Origin: JBBKWU01 sp037969035
Lineage (GTDB): Bacteria; Pseudomonadota; Alphaproteobacteria; Micavibrionales; Micavibrionaceae
DNA: 64,000 bases
Reading direction: 5' to 3'
Assembly (NCBI GenBank): GCA_037969035.1
Contig: JBBKWU010000011.1
Location: 1 to 64,000, forward strand
The notes beneath the pieces were generated by a model. That model searched no databases and had not been told where the DNA came from. It saw only the letters and a program-made list of their open reading frames with translations. Numbering within the stretch: the first letter of the stretch is position 1; each line of letters starts with the position of its first letter. This document shows, piece by piece, positions 17,319 through 25,889 of the stretch. Both the position numbers and the translations under genes were made by a program.

Positions 17319-17415
17319 AAAACCATAACCTTTTGTTAGCTTTATTCGCGTAACCTATATGTATAAAGCTTTGCATGATGAAAAGCAAAGCAGAAGACAG
17401 CTAAAAGAGGCATTT

Positions 17416-17739
17416 ATGCGACGTAGATATTATAAAAATGAAGGCCGGAAGAAGATACAAATGGAGGCGATGCTGAACATGCAAAAAGCCCGCCGTGAGA
17501 TTGATCCTGTTCTTTTAGAGAAAGCGCAGCAGGCGATTGCTGATGCGTGGTTTTCACGTCAGAACACAGATAATGCGGAGGCCGATAGCAGTTCTGCGAC
17601 GCCAAAGCATGAAAATGCAGCAATGGTTCCTGTTGATTTGAAACGTAATTTGTCTGTTATTCAAAAATTCATCGAAATGAACGCTGATAATATCGCGCTT
17701 CAAAAACAAATCAAATCCATGATTTCTGAACAGCTTTAA
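17416..17739 (+). CDS. Hypothetical protein, 107 aa
   Basis: A basic, helical N-terminus (MRRRYYKNEGRKKIQ) is followed by a short acidic linker and a C-terminal amphipathic helix (LSVIQKFIEMNADNIALQKQIKSMIS) of coiled-coil character. The ATG at 17416 has AAAGAGG five bases upstream; an in-frame ATG at 17359 lacks an RBS. No known family. It is divergent from waaA and ends 15 bases before the convergent gene at 17755. Confidence 0.6.
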   Translation: MRRRYYKNEGRKKIQMEAMLNMQKARREIDPVLLEKAQQAIADAWFSRQNTDNAEADSSSATPKHENAAMVPVDLKRNLSVIQKFIEMNADNIALQKQIKSMISEQL

Positions 17740-17754
17740 AAATAGACTTCTATT

Positions 17755-18705
17755 TTACGGTATGCAGGTTGTTCTGTTGTAATGACAGCCTGGGTTCGGG
17801 CAGATGGCATCATCATATATTGGAATAAGTACGCGGTTAACCCTGATACCCGTGTTGATGGTCTGACAGCTTGGCACCAAAGGATTACCCTGCGGTAAAA
17901 TAAAGTCGAGGTGCGTTATGACATCATCAACGGCATAGGAGCCACCTGTTGCGAAGTCTACATCAAGTGCTGTTGGAATAATGTAGCGTGTTGCCGAACG
18001 ATTTGGAGATGAGTGGTTAAATGCTGTTTGAATGGCACGGTTATACGCACCCAAAGGTCGTGGACAGGCGGCCATTGTCGGTGGTAAGTCGCGGGGGTCA
18101 TTGTCCCGATACCAATAAAAATCCATGAAGCCGTCAAGGTTGGAAGGGTGACCAGTCGTGCGGTTGGCATATTCAAAAAAGTCAGTGCATTTTGCATCTC
18201 GCCAAACTGCGGACATTTGTGCACATGTGTAGGTCGCCCCATCGGAAACGGTAGCTGTTGCCGCCGTGTAATCAAGTGTCGATCTGCCACCAAGGTAGGT
18301 ATGAGAAAAATTTGAGTTAATGTAACTCATAAATGCCATACCAACAACCTGCTGGAGAGCCGTATTCGTAGTGGAGGGGGAGAAGCCAGCTACGGGGCCC
18401 CATCTTGTTGTTTCACTGAATTGTCTGTCTGTGCCATGGTTGTCGGCGACTTCATCAAGAAAGTGGTTGAAGCATGTATACTCTAAAACACTGTCTGGTT
18501 TGGCAATCAGATTTTGATTCTGTGTTATTTCACGGTTCATCTCTAACCATGCACGTGCTTCTAAGGCTTGCATGTACTCAGGGTCACATGGCGTATCCTG
18601 TGCGTATGATTGTTGTGTGACCATCAGTGAAAGGCTGAAAAAGGCGATTGTAATCGCGGATTTCACGATGCTAGGTACTGAAAAAATCTTGTTCACTAGA
18701 GCCAT
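17755..18705 (-). CDS. Exported Cys-rich protein of unknown function, 316 aa
   Basis: Starts at ATG 18705 after AAAGGAAC. A signal peptide is clear: a hydrophobic stretch around residues 16-30 and cleavage after SYA-QD near residue 36. The mature part has about ten cysteines (CDPEYM, YTCFNHF, YTCAQM, AKCTDFF, AACPRP, PSCQT, ICPNPGCHYNRTTC), consistent with periplasmic disulfides, and many aromatic residues. I know no enzyme motif that fits. The gene stands alone with a 145-base upstream spacer to DUF3126. Confidence 0.7.
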   Translation of the reverse strand: MALVNKIFSVPSIVKSAITIAFFSLSLMVTQQSYAQDTPCDPEYMQALEARAWLEMNREITQNQNLIAKPDSVLEYTCFNHFLDEVADNHGTDRQFSETTRWGPVAGFSPSTTNTALQQVVGMAFMSYINSNFSHTYLGGRSTLDYTAATATVSDGATYTCAQMSAVWRDAKCTDFFEYANRTTGHPSNLDGFMDFYWYRDNDPRDLPPTMAACPRPLGAYNRAIQTAFNHSSPNRSATRYIIPTALDVDFATGGSYAVDDVITHLDFILPQGNPLVPSCQTINTGIRVNRVLIPIYDDAICPNPGCHYNRTTCIP

Positions 18706-18850
18706 TAAGGTTTGTTCCTTTTCACACGCACATTCTATAGCAGTTTTGAGCAACTGTCATGTAGAGATATAAAACACTCCTCCTTAGATTTTACTGGAAA
18801 GCAGTGCATTAAATCAAATTATTCTTTAATAAATATCGCATGTGCGATAT

Positions 18851-19072
18851 TTAGCCTGCGAGATCAGCTTCTAAAATGGCCATGTTAAAGTCGTAGGAGA
18901 CGTCGTCAGCATCTTCTTCATCTTTGTAGATAAGCCCCATGAATTCGCCATCAATAAGCACTTCTACAGAATCATCTGTTTGTGAGCGCGCTTTGAGCGT
19001 AATGCCTTCGCGCTTAAGTTTGTGGGTGAGGTAATTTTGTATGCGTGACATTTCTTCGGGTTTAATTCCCAT
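18851..19072 (-). CDS. DUF3126 family protein
   Basis: A 73-residue protein with the pattern of DUF3126: an N-terminal helix (KPEEMSRIQNYL), then DDSVEVLIDGEFMGLIYKDEEDADDVSY and FNMAILEADL. The family is nearly confined to alphaproteobacteria and has no known function. GGAGAATAG precedes the ATG. It lies 44 bases upstream of the stretch that begins with the olsA stop, on the same strand as olsB-olsA and downstream of them. Confidence 0.85.
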   Translation of the reverse strand: MGIKPEEMSRIQNYLTHKLKREGITLKARSQTDDSVEVLIDGEFMGLIYKDEEDADDVSYDFNMAILEADLAG

Positions 19073-19116
19073 TTTCTATTCTCCTTTTAGAATTAGATTT
19101 TGTATATGGACATAGA

Positions 19117-19902
19117 TTAAGCTGCGAGGGCGGCGTTATGCAACCCGTTTAAAACATCTTCATGACATTTTTGCGCAAGTATTTTTCGATCATCGTAATG
19201 AATGGCCTTGTAAGGCGTGTGAAAGGCGATTTTGACTGTGGCACCCTTTGATTTGGCAAATTGCCACAAATGCGGGGATAAGGTCATATCGCCATGCCAC
19301 GCATAAATATCGCGGTCGATCTGGGTTTCAATATTTTTCCCATTCGCACGAAGCAATGAAAGCGTGAGAGGCTGTATATAAAGGCGATCACGTAAGGCCG
19401 CATCTTCGTTGAAGGCAATGCTGAACAGGCTCGATTTAAATGGCAGAACGTCTTTGCCATCGCTGGATGTGCCTTCAGGGAAGATGATCAGGCTTTTGCC
19501 TTCGGAAAGCATGGTTTGCAGCGCATAGCGTTGTACGGATATATCTTTGCGGGAGCGTTCAACAAATGCTGTTTGTTGCATTTTTGAGAGAAAACCAAAG
19601 ATAGGCCAGCGCGCCACATCAGCTTTCGCAACAAACGAGGCCTTAAGTACACTCGCAATCACAGGAATATCGAGGTAGGACATATGGTTGGCCATATAGA
19701 TGGTCTGGCTGCCTTTGTTTGGTGTTCCCTCAACAATGACTTTTAAGCCGAATATACGGCATACGCCGCGCTCCCAAATATAAGGAATCGTATAGGCCCA
19801 TTGCCCGCGATGCACGGCAAGAACGATGATTTGGAGGGGAACAAGCAGTAAAGACCAAAGAGTAACGGCAAAAATTTTGATAAGAGCAATGGCAGTTCTC
19901 AT
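19117..19902 (-). CDS. olsA: 1-acyl-sn-glycerol-3-phosphate acyltransferase family, probable OlsA
   Basis: A membrane acyltransferase of the PlsC family with HxxxxD as NHMSYLD (His73, Asp78), a substrate-binding FPEGTSSDG block and an N-terminal membrane helix. The 261 aa are normal. Its start lies 2 bases after the olsB stop. Because olsB encodes the lyso-ornithine lipid synthase, I infer this is OlsA, which acylates lyso-ornithine lipid; it may also make phosphatidic acid. Another PlsC-like gene lies at 56767-57687, so the two may divide these roles. Confidence 0.8.
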   Translation of the reverse strand: MRTAIALIKIFAVTLWSLLLVPLQIIVLAVHRGQWAYTIPYIWERGVCRIFGLKVIVEGTPNKGSQTIYMANHMSYLDIPVIASVLKASFVAKADVARWPIFGFLSKMQQTAFVERSRKDISVQRYALQTMLSEGKSLIIFPEGTSSDGKDVLPFKSSLFSIAFNEDAALRDRLYIQPLTLSLLRANGKNIETQIDRDIYAWHGDMTLSPHLWQFAKSKGATVKIAFHTPYKAIHYDDRKILAQKCHEDVLNGLHNAALAA

Positions 19903-19904
19903 AT

Positions 19905-20750
19905 CTACTCAGCCCTTGCGGGTTGTCTGTTGGCGTAGAAAGGGGATTGGCTCTCTTCTATTTCCGTTCCGCGGGTATAGTGCTTGATATAGCGTTCGGG
20001 AATACGGTTTGTAGGCATAATTAAACAGACATCAATGGTGTTGAATTGTGAATCGATGACCGCGCCATCACCAACAATTGCGCCCACTCTCAAATATCCT
20101 TTGATAAGGGTCGGGAGGTTTGAGAAAACCTCTTTAACATCCAAATCTTCTTTTTTATGGAGGTTCATTTCGATATAGCGGCTTTCCAGCGCACGTGGGC
20201 GAAGATCTTCAGGGGCGCGGTGAAAGTGATGAAGATAGGCAAGTTGCTGCGAAATAGAATCAACATCTGTTCCAGCAAAGCTTGCGCAGCCAAAAAGATA
20301 TTCGATATTATGATCTAGAATGTAATTTGTAATGCCTTGCCATAGCATTTGCATGACAGGGCGTGTGCGGTGTTCCGCCAATACGCAAGAACGACCAAGT
20401 TCTAGCTGGCCTTTGTTCTTGGTCAAAAGAGGTGCTATATCATATTCGTCGCTTGTATAAAAACGACCGTGTTTGTCGGCGATATCGCGTCTGATGAGGC
20501 GGTATGTGCCGATGATTTGGCTGTTGTTTGTGATTTTGTCTTCGGGGGTGCCGTGGTAAACGATCAGGTGGTCAGCAACATCATCAAACGGGTCAAAGTC
20601 GCGCTTCTGCGCCATCATTTCAGGGCTTGGCGTCGCGCCGTACTCGTCATAGAAAACACTGTAGCGCAGTCTTTGCGCAGCTTCTATTTCCTGTTTATTT
20701 CGGGCAAGACGGACAACGACCGTATCTTGCAAATCAGTAGGTAAATCCAT
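19905..20750 (-). CDS. olsB: L-ornithine N-alpha-acyltransferase (OlsB-type GNAT)
   Basis: OlsB transfers a 3-hydroxyacyl group from ACP to ornithine, the first step of phosphate-free ornithine lipid synthesis. The 281 aa contain RLRYSVFYDEYGATP, FDPFDDVADHL, the ELGRSCVLAEHRTRPVM block and YLFGCASFAGTD, which together are diagnostic for the hemolysin/OlsB acyltransferase fold. It forms a two-gene operon with the acyltransferase immediately downstream. A phosphate-responsive (PhoB) promoter would be expected from other alphaproteobacteria, but I see no clear Pho box upstream. Confidence 0.88.
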   Translation of the reverse strand: MDLPTDLQDTVVVRLARNKQEIEAAQRLRYSVFYDEYGATPSPEMMAQKRDFDPFDDVADHLIVYHGTPEDKITNNSQIIGTYRLIRRDIADKHGRFYTSDEYDIAPLLTKNKGQLELGRSCVLAEHRTRPVMQMLWQGITNYILDHNIEYLFGCASFAGTDVDSISQQLAYLHHFHRAPEDLRPRALESRYIEMNLHKKEDLDVKEVFSNLPTLIKGYLRVGAIVGDGAVIDSQFNTIDVCLIMPTNRIPERYIKHYTRGTEIEESQSPFYANRQPARAE

Positions 20751-20886
20751 TTTTCCAGTAAACCCGCTTTGTTTTGTTCAATCGGACTTTATCACACAGG
20801 ATATAAGCGTCCATACCCCAACAGAACTTGCATCCTAAGGATTCCTGTGTAACGGTCAAGTATATTGATACGATAGATAATAAAAT

Positions 20887-21396
20887 ATGAAAAGAACAAG
20901 GTTAATCGTTATTGCATTCATGTGCATTGTCTGTGCTTCTTGTGCGGCTAAGGCACCGAGCGAGCCGTCTGTACCGCCTGCGCAAAATGTAACACCGCCA
21001 CCCGATAAACTTCCCAAAAATCAACTAACGCCCATTCAAAACACGCAGAATATTGTTATTACTGAGGATATGTGCTCAGCCGCAAAGAATAAGATCTCTG
21101 CGGCTGAATATAAAATAGCCACATATTACGATGCTTTGATTGATGTTAGTCTCGTGCGTATTGGTACGGGCAAAAAAGAGGTAACGAAAAGCCAAAAAGC
21201 GATGGTCGCGGCAATGTATTGGTACGATCTTGCCATTCATTATGGTGGTAAAGATGCCGCAGGCAAAAACCGCCGCCGTGCGTTGGGTTTAATCGCGAGT
21301 GAAAAAGTTATGACGCTTTACAGGAGCTTCAGCCAAAATAAAAAGAACCCACCTTGCATGCCCGTTGATGTTTTTGATGGTGTGTGGTTCGAATAA
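20887..21396 (+). CDS. Predicted lipoprotein, 169 aa
   Basis: The N-terminus MKRTRLIVIAFMCIVCASCAAK is a type II signal with lipobox CAS-C at Cys19. A Pro-rich linker follows (SVPPAQNVTPPPDKLPKN), then a helical domain (ISAAEYKIATYYDALIDVS...MVAAMYWYDLAIHYGGKDAAG) that resembles one or two SEL1/TPR-like helices. No function known. It precedes a PEBP-family gene by 24 bases with GGAGATG between, so the two are probably co-transcribed. Confidence 0.7.
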   Translation: MKRTRLIVIAFMCIVCASCAAKAPSEPSVPPAQNVTPPPDKLPKNQLTPIQNTQNIVITEDMCSAAKNKISAAEYKIATYYDALIDVSLVRIGTGKKEVTKSQKAMVAAMYWYDLAIHYGGKDAAGKNRRRALGLIASEKVMTLYRSFSQNKKNPPCMPVDVFDGVWFE

Positions 21397-21420
21397 CCAG
21401 AAAAACGGAGATGATGGGAT

Positions 21421-22236
21421 ATGAGTAAAGATAAAACAACGATGCTGATTTGGAGCGCGACATTCTTTCTTGTGGTGTTGATGCTAGGTGCTGCGGTTTA
21501 TATCGTCATGGCAAATAAAGCGGCTAAAACAAATGCAGTGTCGCCTTTGGTTGCATCTCAAGTATCAAAAAATTCTGCGCCCGTAGCCGTTATAGAGCAG
21601 CCCATCATAAAAGAGCCTGCGCCTGTGATCGAGCCAAAACGTCAAGTTGATCAACCCAAAACATCACCTGTGCCGCATGTGCCATTAGAGCCAGAAATCG
21701 TGACCGATGCGCAAGAAGATGCATTAAACAAACGGCCTGTTGTACGAGCGGATGCTGACCTTGATTTATCAAACCTTGCAGGCACGCTGCACGCAGAAAT
21801 GAAATTGGATGGTGTGAATAAAAACAAAATGCCGCTGCGTTATACATGTTATCGTAATAATGTGTCTCCGCCGCTGAGTTGGAGCAATACACCGTCTGGA
21901 ACAAAGAGCTTCGCGGTGTTTTTGGAAAAAGCCAATCAGGGCGAAGATGTGGCTGTAAGCTGGGCTTTGTTTAATATTCCCGCAGACAAAACAAGCATCA
22001 TCGAAAACGTACCGTCACCGCAATATGATGGAATGCGCTTTGGCGCAAACCATTTTAATAATGCCGCATATGCAGGGCCTTGCGAACCGAAAGACAAGCA
22101 GCGTTATCGCGTTCGTATATTGGCGCTTGATAAAGTTTTGGACACGCCCATCGGTGCGTCAAGAAACGAGCTGATACGTGCTATGAACGGCCACGTCATT
22201 GATATGGCAGAAATCATTGCAGAGCATTACATGTAG
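21421..22236 (+). CDS. Membrane-anchored PEBP (YbhB/YbcL, Raf kinase inhibitor-like) protein
   Basis: One N-terminal membrane helix (about residues 8-31), a long Pro/Val-rich linker to residue ~120, then a PEBP domain: MPLRYTCYRNNVSPPLSW, VSWALFNIPADKTSI, AYAGPCEPKDKQRYRVRI and MNGHVIDMAEIIAEHYM. The conserved ligand-site features YTCxxNxSPPL and YxGPCxP are present. Bacterial PEBP proteins are usually free in periplasm or cytosol; the anchor and linker place this one at the membrane. The biological role of the family is poorly known. Confidence 0.85.
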   Translation: MSKDKTTMLIWSATFFLVVLMLGAAVYIVMANKAAKTNAVSPLVASQVSKNSAPVAVIEQPIIKEPAPVIEPKRQVDQPKTSPVPHVPLEPEIVTDAQEDALNKRPVVRADADLDLSNLAGTLHAEMKLDGVNKNKMPLRYTCYRNNVSPPLSWSNTPSGTKSFAVFLEKANQGEDVAVSWALFNIPADKTSIIENVPSPQYDGMRFGANHFNNAAYAGPCEPKDKQRYRVRILALDKVLDTPIGASRNELIRAMNGHVIDMAEIIAEHYM

Positions 22237-22258
22237 GCTTGTTGTTTTGTGCCGAGAC

Positions 22259-23188
22259 TTACAGCTTTGCTGTGAGTTCTGGTACAACGTTGAATAAATC
22301 AGCAACCAATCCATAATCCGCGATTTGGAAGATAGGCGCTTCTTCATCTTTGTTGATGGCGACGATTACTTTTGAATCCTTCATGCCCGCTAAATGTTGG
22401 ATAGCACCGGAAATGCCGATGGCGATGTAAAGGTCAGGTGCAACGACTTTGCCTGTTTGCCCTACTTGGTAATCATTAGGGACATATCCTGCATCCACAG
22501 CCGCGCGTGATGCGCCAACAGCGGCACCCAATTTATCGGCGAGTGCGTCAATGATGCTGAAATTCTCGGCACTGCCCAAGGCACGCCCACCAGAGATAAC
22601 CACTTTGGCTGTTCCCAGTTCTGGACGTTCACTAACGGTTAGCTCTTCTTTCACGAATTTTGATAGGCCAGAATCGCCTGTGGTGCTGATTTTTTCAACA
22701 GTACCGCTACCACCTTCGGCGGCGGCGGCATCAAAAGCCGTCGGGCGGATGGTAAGAAAATGAATAGCTTGGTTTGATTTAACGGTTTCCAATGCATTAC
22801 CCGCATAGATAGGGTGCACGAATGTATCGGCGCTTTCAATGTCTGTGACATCGGAAATTTGCTGTGCGTCCTTAAGGGCGGCCGCGCGTGGCAGAACGTT
22901 TTTACCAAAGAACGAAGCAGGGGCAAGAACATGGCTGTACCCATCAGTATTGGCAGCAATTAATGACGCGAAGTTTTCCGCGAGTGTGTGCGTATAGGCC
23001 GCATCATCAGCATGAAGAACTTTGGCAACCCCATTGATTTTGGAGGCTTGCGCGGCAACGGCATCACATCCTGATCCTGCGACAAGCACATGAACATCAT
23101 CGCCGATTTTTGTCGCGGCAGTAATGGTGTTTAATGTCGGTGGTGCCAATTCTTTTTGGTTATGTTCTGCGATAACGAGGATAGACAT
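22259..23188 (-). CDS. etfA: Electron transfer flavoprotein alpha subunit
   Basis: Alpha subunit of the FAD-containing ETF heterodimer, which carries electrons from acyl-CoA and other dehydrogenases to ETF-ubiquinone oxidoreductase. 309 aa. The C-terminal FAD domain shows VISGGRALGS, SRAAVDAGYVPNDYQVGQTG, APDLYIAIGISGAIQH and VAINKDEEAPIF, all hallmarks of EtfA. It follows etfB by 53 bases on the same strand. Confidence 0.97.
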   Translation of the reverse strand: MSILVIAEHNQKELAPPTLNTITAATKIGDDVHVLVAGSGCDAVAAQASKINGVAKVLHADDAAYTHTLAENFASLIAANTDGYSHVLAPASFFGKNVLPRAAALKDAQQISDVTDIESADTFVHPIYAGNALETVKSNQAIHFLTIRPTAFDAAAAEGGSGTVEKISTTGDSGLSKFVKEELTVSERPELGTAKVVISGGRALGSAENFSIIDALADKLGAAVGASRAAVDAGYVPNDYQVGQTGKVVAPDLYIAIGISGAIQHLAGMKDSKVIVAINKDEEAPIFQIADYGLVADLFNVVPELTAKL

Positions 23189-23241
23189 AGGATTTCCTTA
23201 TTCTTTATGTGCGGTTAAGCGGTGTTTTTATTATGCGTTTA

Positions 23242-23991
23242 TTATATGACCTTGGCTTCGTTGCGGAGCTTGTCAATTAACTCGTCAACATTGGCGACTT
23301 TGATGCCGCCTGCGCGTTTTGGTGGCTCAGATACTTTTACAATCGACAGTTTCGCCGCTGTATCAAGACCAAGAGAGGCAAGCTCTATCACATCAATCGT
23401 CTTTTTCTTCGCCTTCATAATATTGGGTAGAGAGGCATAGCGCGGCTCGTTCAAGCGCAAGTCAGTGGTGACAACGGCAGGGAGCTTAAGCTCCAGCGTT
23501 TCAAGACCGCCATCAACTTCGCGGGTTACGTTGACGCTATCACTGCCAAGTTCAACCTTTGATGCGAATGTGCCTTGCGGCCAGCCAAGAAGGGCGGCGA
23601 GCATTTGACCTGTTTGGTTATTATCGCCGTCAATGGTCTGCTTGCCTGTCATGACAAGCTGTGCGCCTTCGGTTTCTGTGACGTGTTTTAGAATTTTGGC
23701 AATGGCTAGCGGTTCAAGCTTTTCATCTGTTTTAACGAAAATGCCGCGATCTGCCCCCATTGCCAAGCCTTGGCGGATGGTCTCATCTGTCTTGTCACCA
23801 CCAATGGAAACCACGATGACCTCCTCTGCTTTTCCCGCTTCTTTGAGGCGCAACGCTTCTTCAACAGCGATCTCACAAAAAGGGTTGAGCGACATTTTGA
23901 CGTTGGCTGTTTCAACGCCCGTTTGATCGGTTTTGACGCGTACTTTGACGTTAAAATCAACAACACGTTTAACAGGGACAATAATTTTCAT
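23242..23991 (-). CDS. etfB: Electron transfer flavoprotein beta subunit
   Basis: Partner of EtfA; binds AMP structurally. 249 aa. Starts MKIIVPVKRVVDFNVK and shows MSLNPFCEIAVEEALRLKE, VVSIGGDKTDETIRQGLAMG, GKQTIDGDNNQTGQMLAALL and DLRLNEPRYASLPNIMKAKKK, the typical EtfB sequence. Operon order etfB-etfA is usual. About 200 bases upstream without a gene separate it from a divergent unknown gene. Confidence 0.97.
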   Translation of the reverse strand: MKIIVPVKRVVDFNVKVRVKTDQTGVETANVKMSLNPFCEIAVEEALRLKEAGKAEEVIVVSIGGDKTDETIRQGLAMGADRGIFVKTDEKLEPLAIAKILKHVTETEGAQLVMTGKQTIDGDNNQTGQMLAALLGWPQGTFASKVELGSDSVNVTREVDGGLETLELKLPAVVTTDLRLNEPRYASLPNIMKAKKKTIDVIELASLGLDTAAKLSIVKVSEPPKRAGGIKVANVDELIDKLRNEAKVI

Positions 23992-24190
23992 CTGAACTCA
24001 CTTGTTTACCCCCCATCGGGAGTGATAATCTAAAGGAAGATAAAATCTATCTTAAAAAGTCGCGCTGGACAAGGGGCGCAGAACGCACACTTCATCAATT
24101 TAAATATTTTCAATCTTGTAAGCAATTTTTTAATAAAACCCGTTTAGTCTTGAACAGGTACAGGTTTGGTAAAGGGCACAGAATAATATC

Positions 24191-24694
24191 ATGGCAAACA
24201 CAGGTAACGCTGAAAAAAATGACGTCACAATATTCAAGCGGCTTAATAAGCTGAAAATGAAGGCGGGCGCAGATGTCGAAGCGGGCGCGGGCTTTATTGA
24301 CCCCAAAGCCATTAGAAATGCGCAAAATTCCATTGATAGCAAAAACGAATCTTATGGCGATGAAATTCTGAACATGCTCAAGGATATGGAGAATATCTGG
24401 ACGGTGCTATTGGAGGGTAAAGACGATGATATGCGCGTCGCTCTATACCACAAATCAAATCATATCAAAGACTTAGCAGAAACATACGGCTATGATTTAA
24501 TGCTGTATTTTGGGAAATCTTTGCGTGAATTTCTTGAAAAACTGGACATTGAAAATAAGGCGCACCAAACGATTGTGCGGGCGCATATTGATGTGATGTG
24601 GGTTGTTTATCACGAGAAAATAAAGGATAGCGAAGATTTAAAGGCACAAGAGTTAAAAGAAATTGTTTTAAAAGCTATTGCAAAACATAGTTAA
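24191..24694 (+). CDS. Helical protein of unknown function, paralogue A (167 aa)
   Basis: All-helical soluble protein with an N-terminal charged segment and the marker GAGFIDPKAIRNAQNSIDSK, followed by long amphipathic helices and an AHIDVMWVVYHEKI segment near the C-terminus. It aligns by eye with the next gene (24773-25288) over most of its length. The size and four-helix look recall Hpt-like or regulator-binding modules, but I see no phosphorylatable HxKG motif. No function assigned. Confidence 0.7.
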   Translation: MANTGNAEKNDVTIFKRLNKLKMKAGADVEAGAGFIDPKAIRNAQNSIDSKNESYGDEILNMLKDMENIWTVLLEGKDDDMRVALYHKSNHIKDLAETYGYDLMLYFGKSLREFLEKLDIENKAHQTIVRAHIDVMWVVYHEKIKDSEDLKAQELKEIVLKAIAKHS

Positions 24695-24772
24695 ATCTTA
24701 AGAGTTTTTTGACGAAAATTAGAGTAAACTAATACGATAGTATGAACCCGTAGAAACAGGTTAAATAAAAAT

Positions 24773-25288
24773 ATGATAAATACGACAGAAACCAAAAAGG
24801 CCAGAACAATACCGGCCTCCCGTGAATTACAATCACGCATCGGTACAGGAATGGTGAACGAAGAAGCCATTTCAAAAGCGCAAAATGTGTTGGAAACGAA
24901 TAACGTTGATTTTGCACCAATGGCCAAACAAGAGCTTGAAAAACTTTCTGTTGTGATCAAAAAGGTTAAAAGCGGAGAGCAGGATAGCAAACAAGCTGTG
25001 CAGGATATCTCGCTGCCAATTATGAATTTAAAGGCGAACGCTGCGACATTCAACTATCCTGTGATCAGCAGTCTCGCTGGAACGGTTCTTAGTCTAGTCG
25101 AAGAGTTTGATACGCTGAATAAGGATTTGATGACGATCATTGATAATATGCATAAGGCGATTCTTGTCGCTCTCATGCAAAATATGAAGGGCGAGCCCGG
25201 ACAAGCAGGTACGATGCTGGTTAAAGAATTCCAGAATGTTTGCCGTATTTATCTTTTGAAGGTCAAAGACAACCTACAAAAAACCTAA
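24773..25288 (+). CDS. Helical protein of unknown function, paralogue B (171 aa)
   Basis: Tandem paralogue of the preceding gene. GTGMVNEEAISKAQNVLETN corresponds to the GAGFIDPKAIRNAQNSIDSK segment, and IDNMHKAILVALMQNMKG to the AHIDVMWVVYHEKIKD segment. It is predicted to be all-helical and cytosolic. The two genes are 78 bases apart on the same strand, pointing to local duplication and divergence. No catalytic motif visible. Confidence 0.7.
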   Translation: MINTTETKKARTIPASRELQSRIGTGMVNEEAISKAQNVLETNNVDFAPMAKQELEKLSVVIKKVKSGEQDSKQAVQDISLPIMNLKANAATFNYPVISSLAGTVLSLVEEFDTLNKDLMTIIDNMHKAILVALMQNMKGEPGQAGTMLVKEFQNVCRIYLLKVKDNLQKT

Positions 25289-25313
25289 AACTTACCTGTT
25301 ATATCCAACTTTG

Positions 25314-25709
25314 TTACGTGAGTGCTTTGAATGTCGTGCCAAAGTGATGGTTGGCAATCTCGATGATTAAGTTCACGCGATCATACATGACGGAGTCCGC
25401 ATCTAAATCCTTAAACATGACAAGCCCACCTGTATCGGTTCTATCCGTTGGGTTTTTAGGGATGATATCAAGCAATACCGCACGTGTGTACAAATCATAA
25501 AAGCGGCGCGCATAGACATCATCGCGCTTGCTGCCGGATTTGGCTTGTAAAATTGTGCCTAACGGGTCTTCTGCGCCGCCGCGACCAATTTCCTCAACCC
25601 AGCCATCGGCGTTAAAGCGAATGCGTTGGTTTGACGCGACTTGAAAAATATACTTTCCTTCAACGGGTTCTGGAATACCTTGTATTTTTGGTTCTTCTTC
25701 GGTGCTCAT
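25314..25709 (-). CDS. Hypothetical protein, 131 aa
   Basis: Not recognised. A soluble, mixed alpha/beta protein: IPEPVEGKYIFQVASNQRIRFNADGWVEEIG near the N-terminus and a helical C-terminus (YDRVNLIIEIANHHFGTTF). GGCAACATAAA precedes the start, a weak RBS. It ends 25 bases from the convergent paralogue B stop and starts just 32 bases from the tRNA-Arg gene. Confidence 0.65.
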   Translation of the reverse strand: MSTEEEPKIQGIPEPVEGKYIFQVASNQRIRFNADGWVEEIGRGGAEDPLGTILQAKSGSKRDDVYARRFYDLYTRAVLLDIIPKNPTDRTDTGGLVMFKDLDADSVMYDRVNLIIEIANHHFGTTFKALT

Positions 25710-25741
25710 TTTATGTTGCCTGACATGGGTTAGAATTTAAA

Positions 25742-25818
25742 TGGTGTCCCCGAGAGGATTCGAACCTCCGACCTACAAATTAGGAATCTGTTGCTCTATC
25801 CTGCTGAGCTACGAGGAC
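25742..25818 (-). tRNA. tRNA-Arg(CCT)
   Basis: A full cloverleaf of 77 nt on the minus strand with encoded CCA. The acceptor stem GTCCTCG/CGGGGAC pairs in all seven positions (one T-G). The anticodon loop TTCCTAA has anticodon CCT, reading AGG. The T arm GGAGG-TTCGAAT-CCTCT is standard. Confidence 0.95.
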
Positions 25819-25889
25819 GTAATCATTTTTAGGATAGAGGAAAGCGCGAAAAGAGGAAAATAAATTATTTATATGGTATGATTTAGAAG

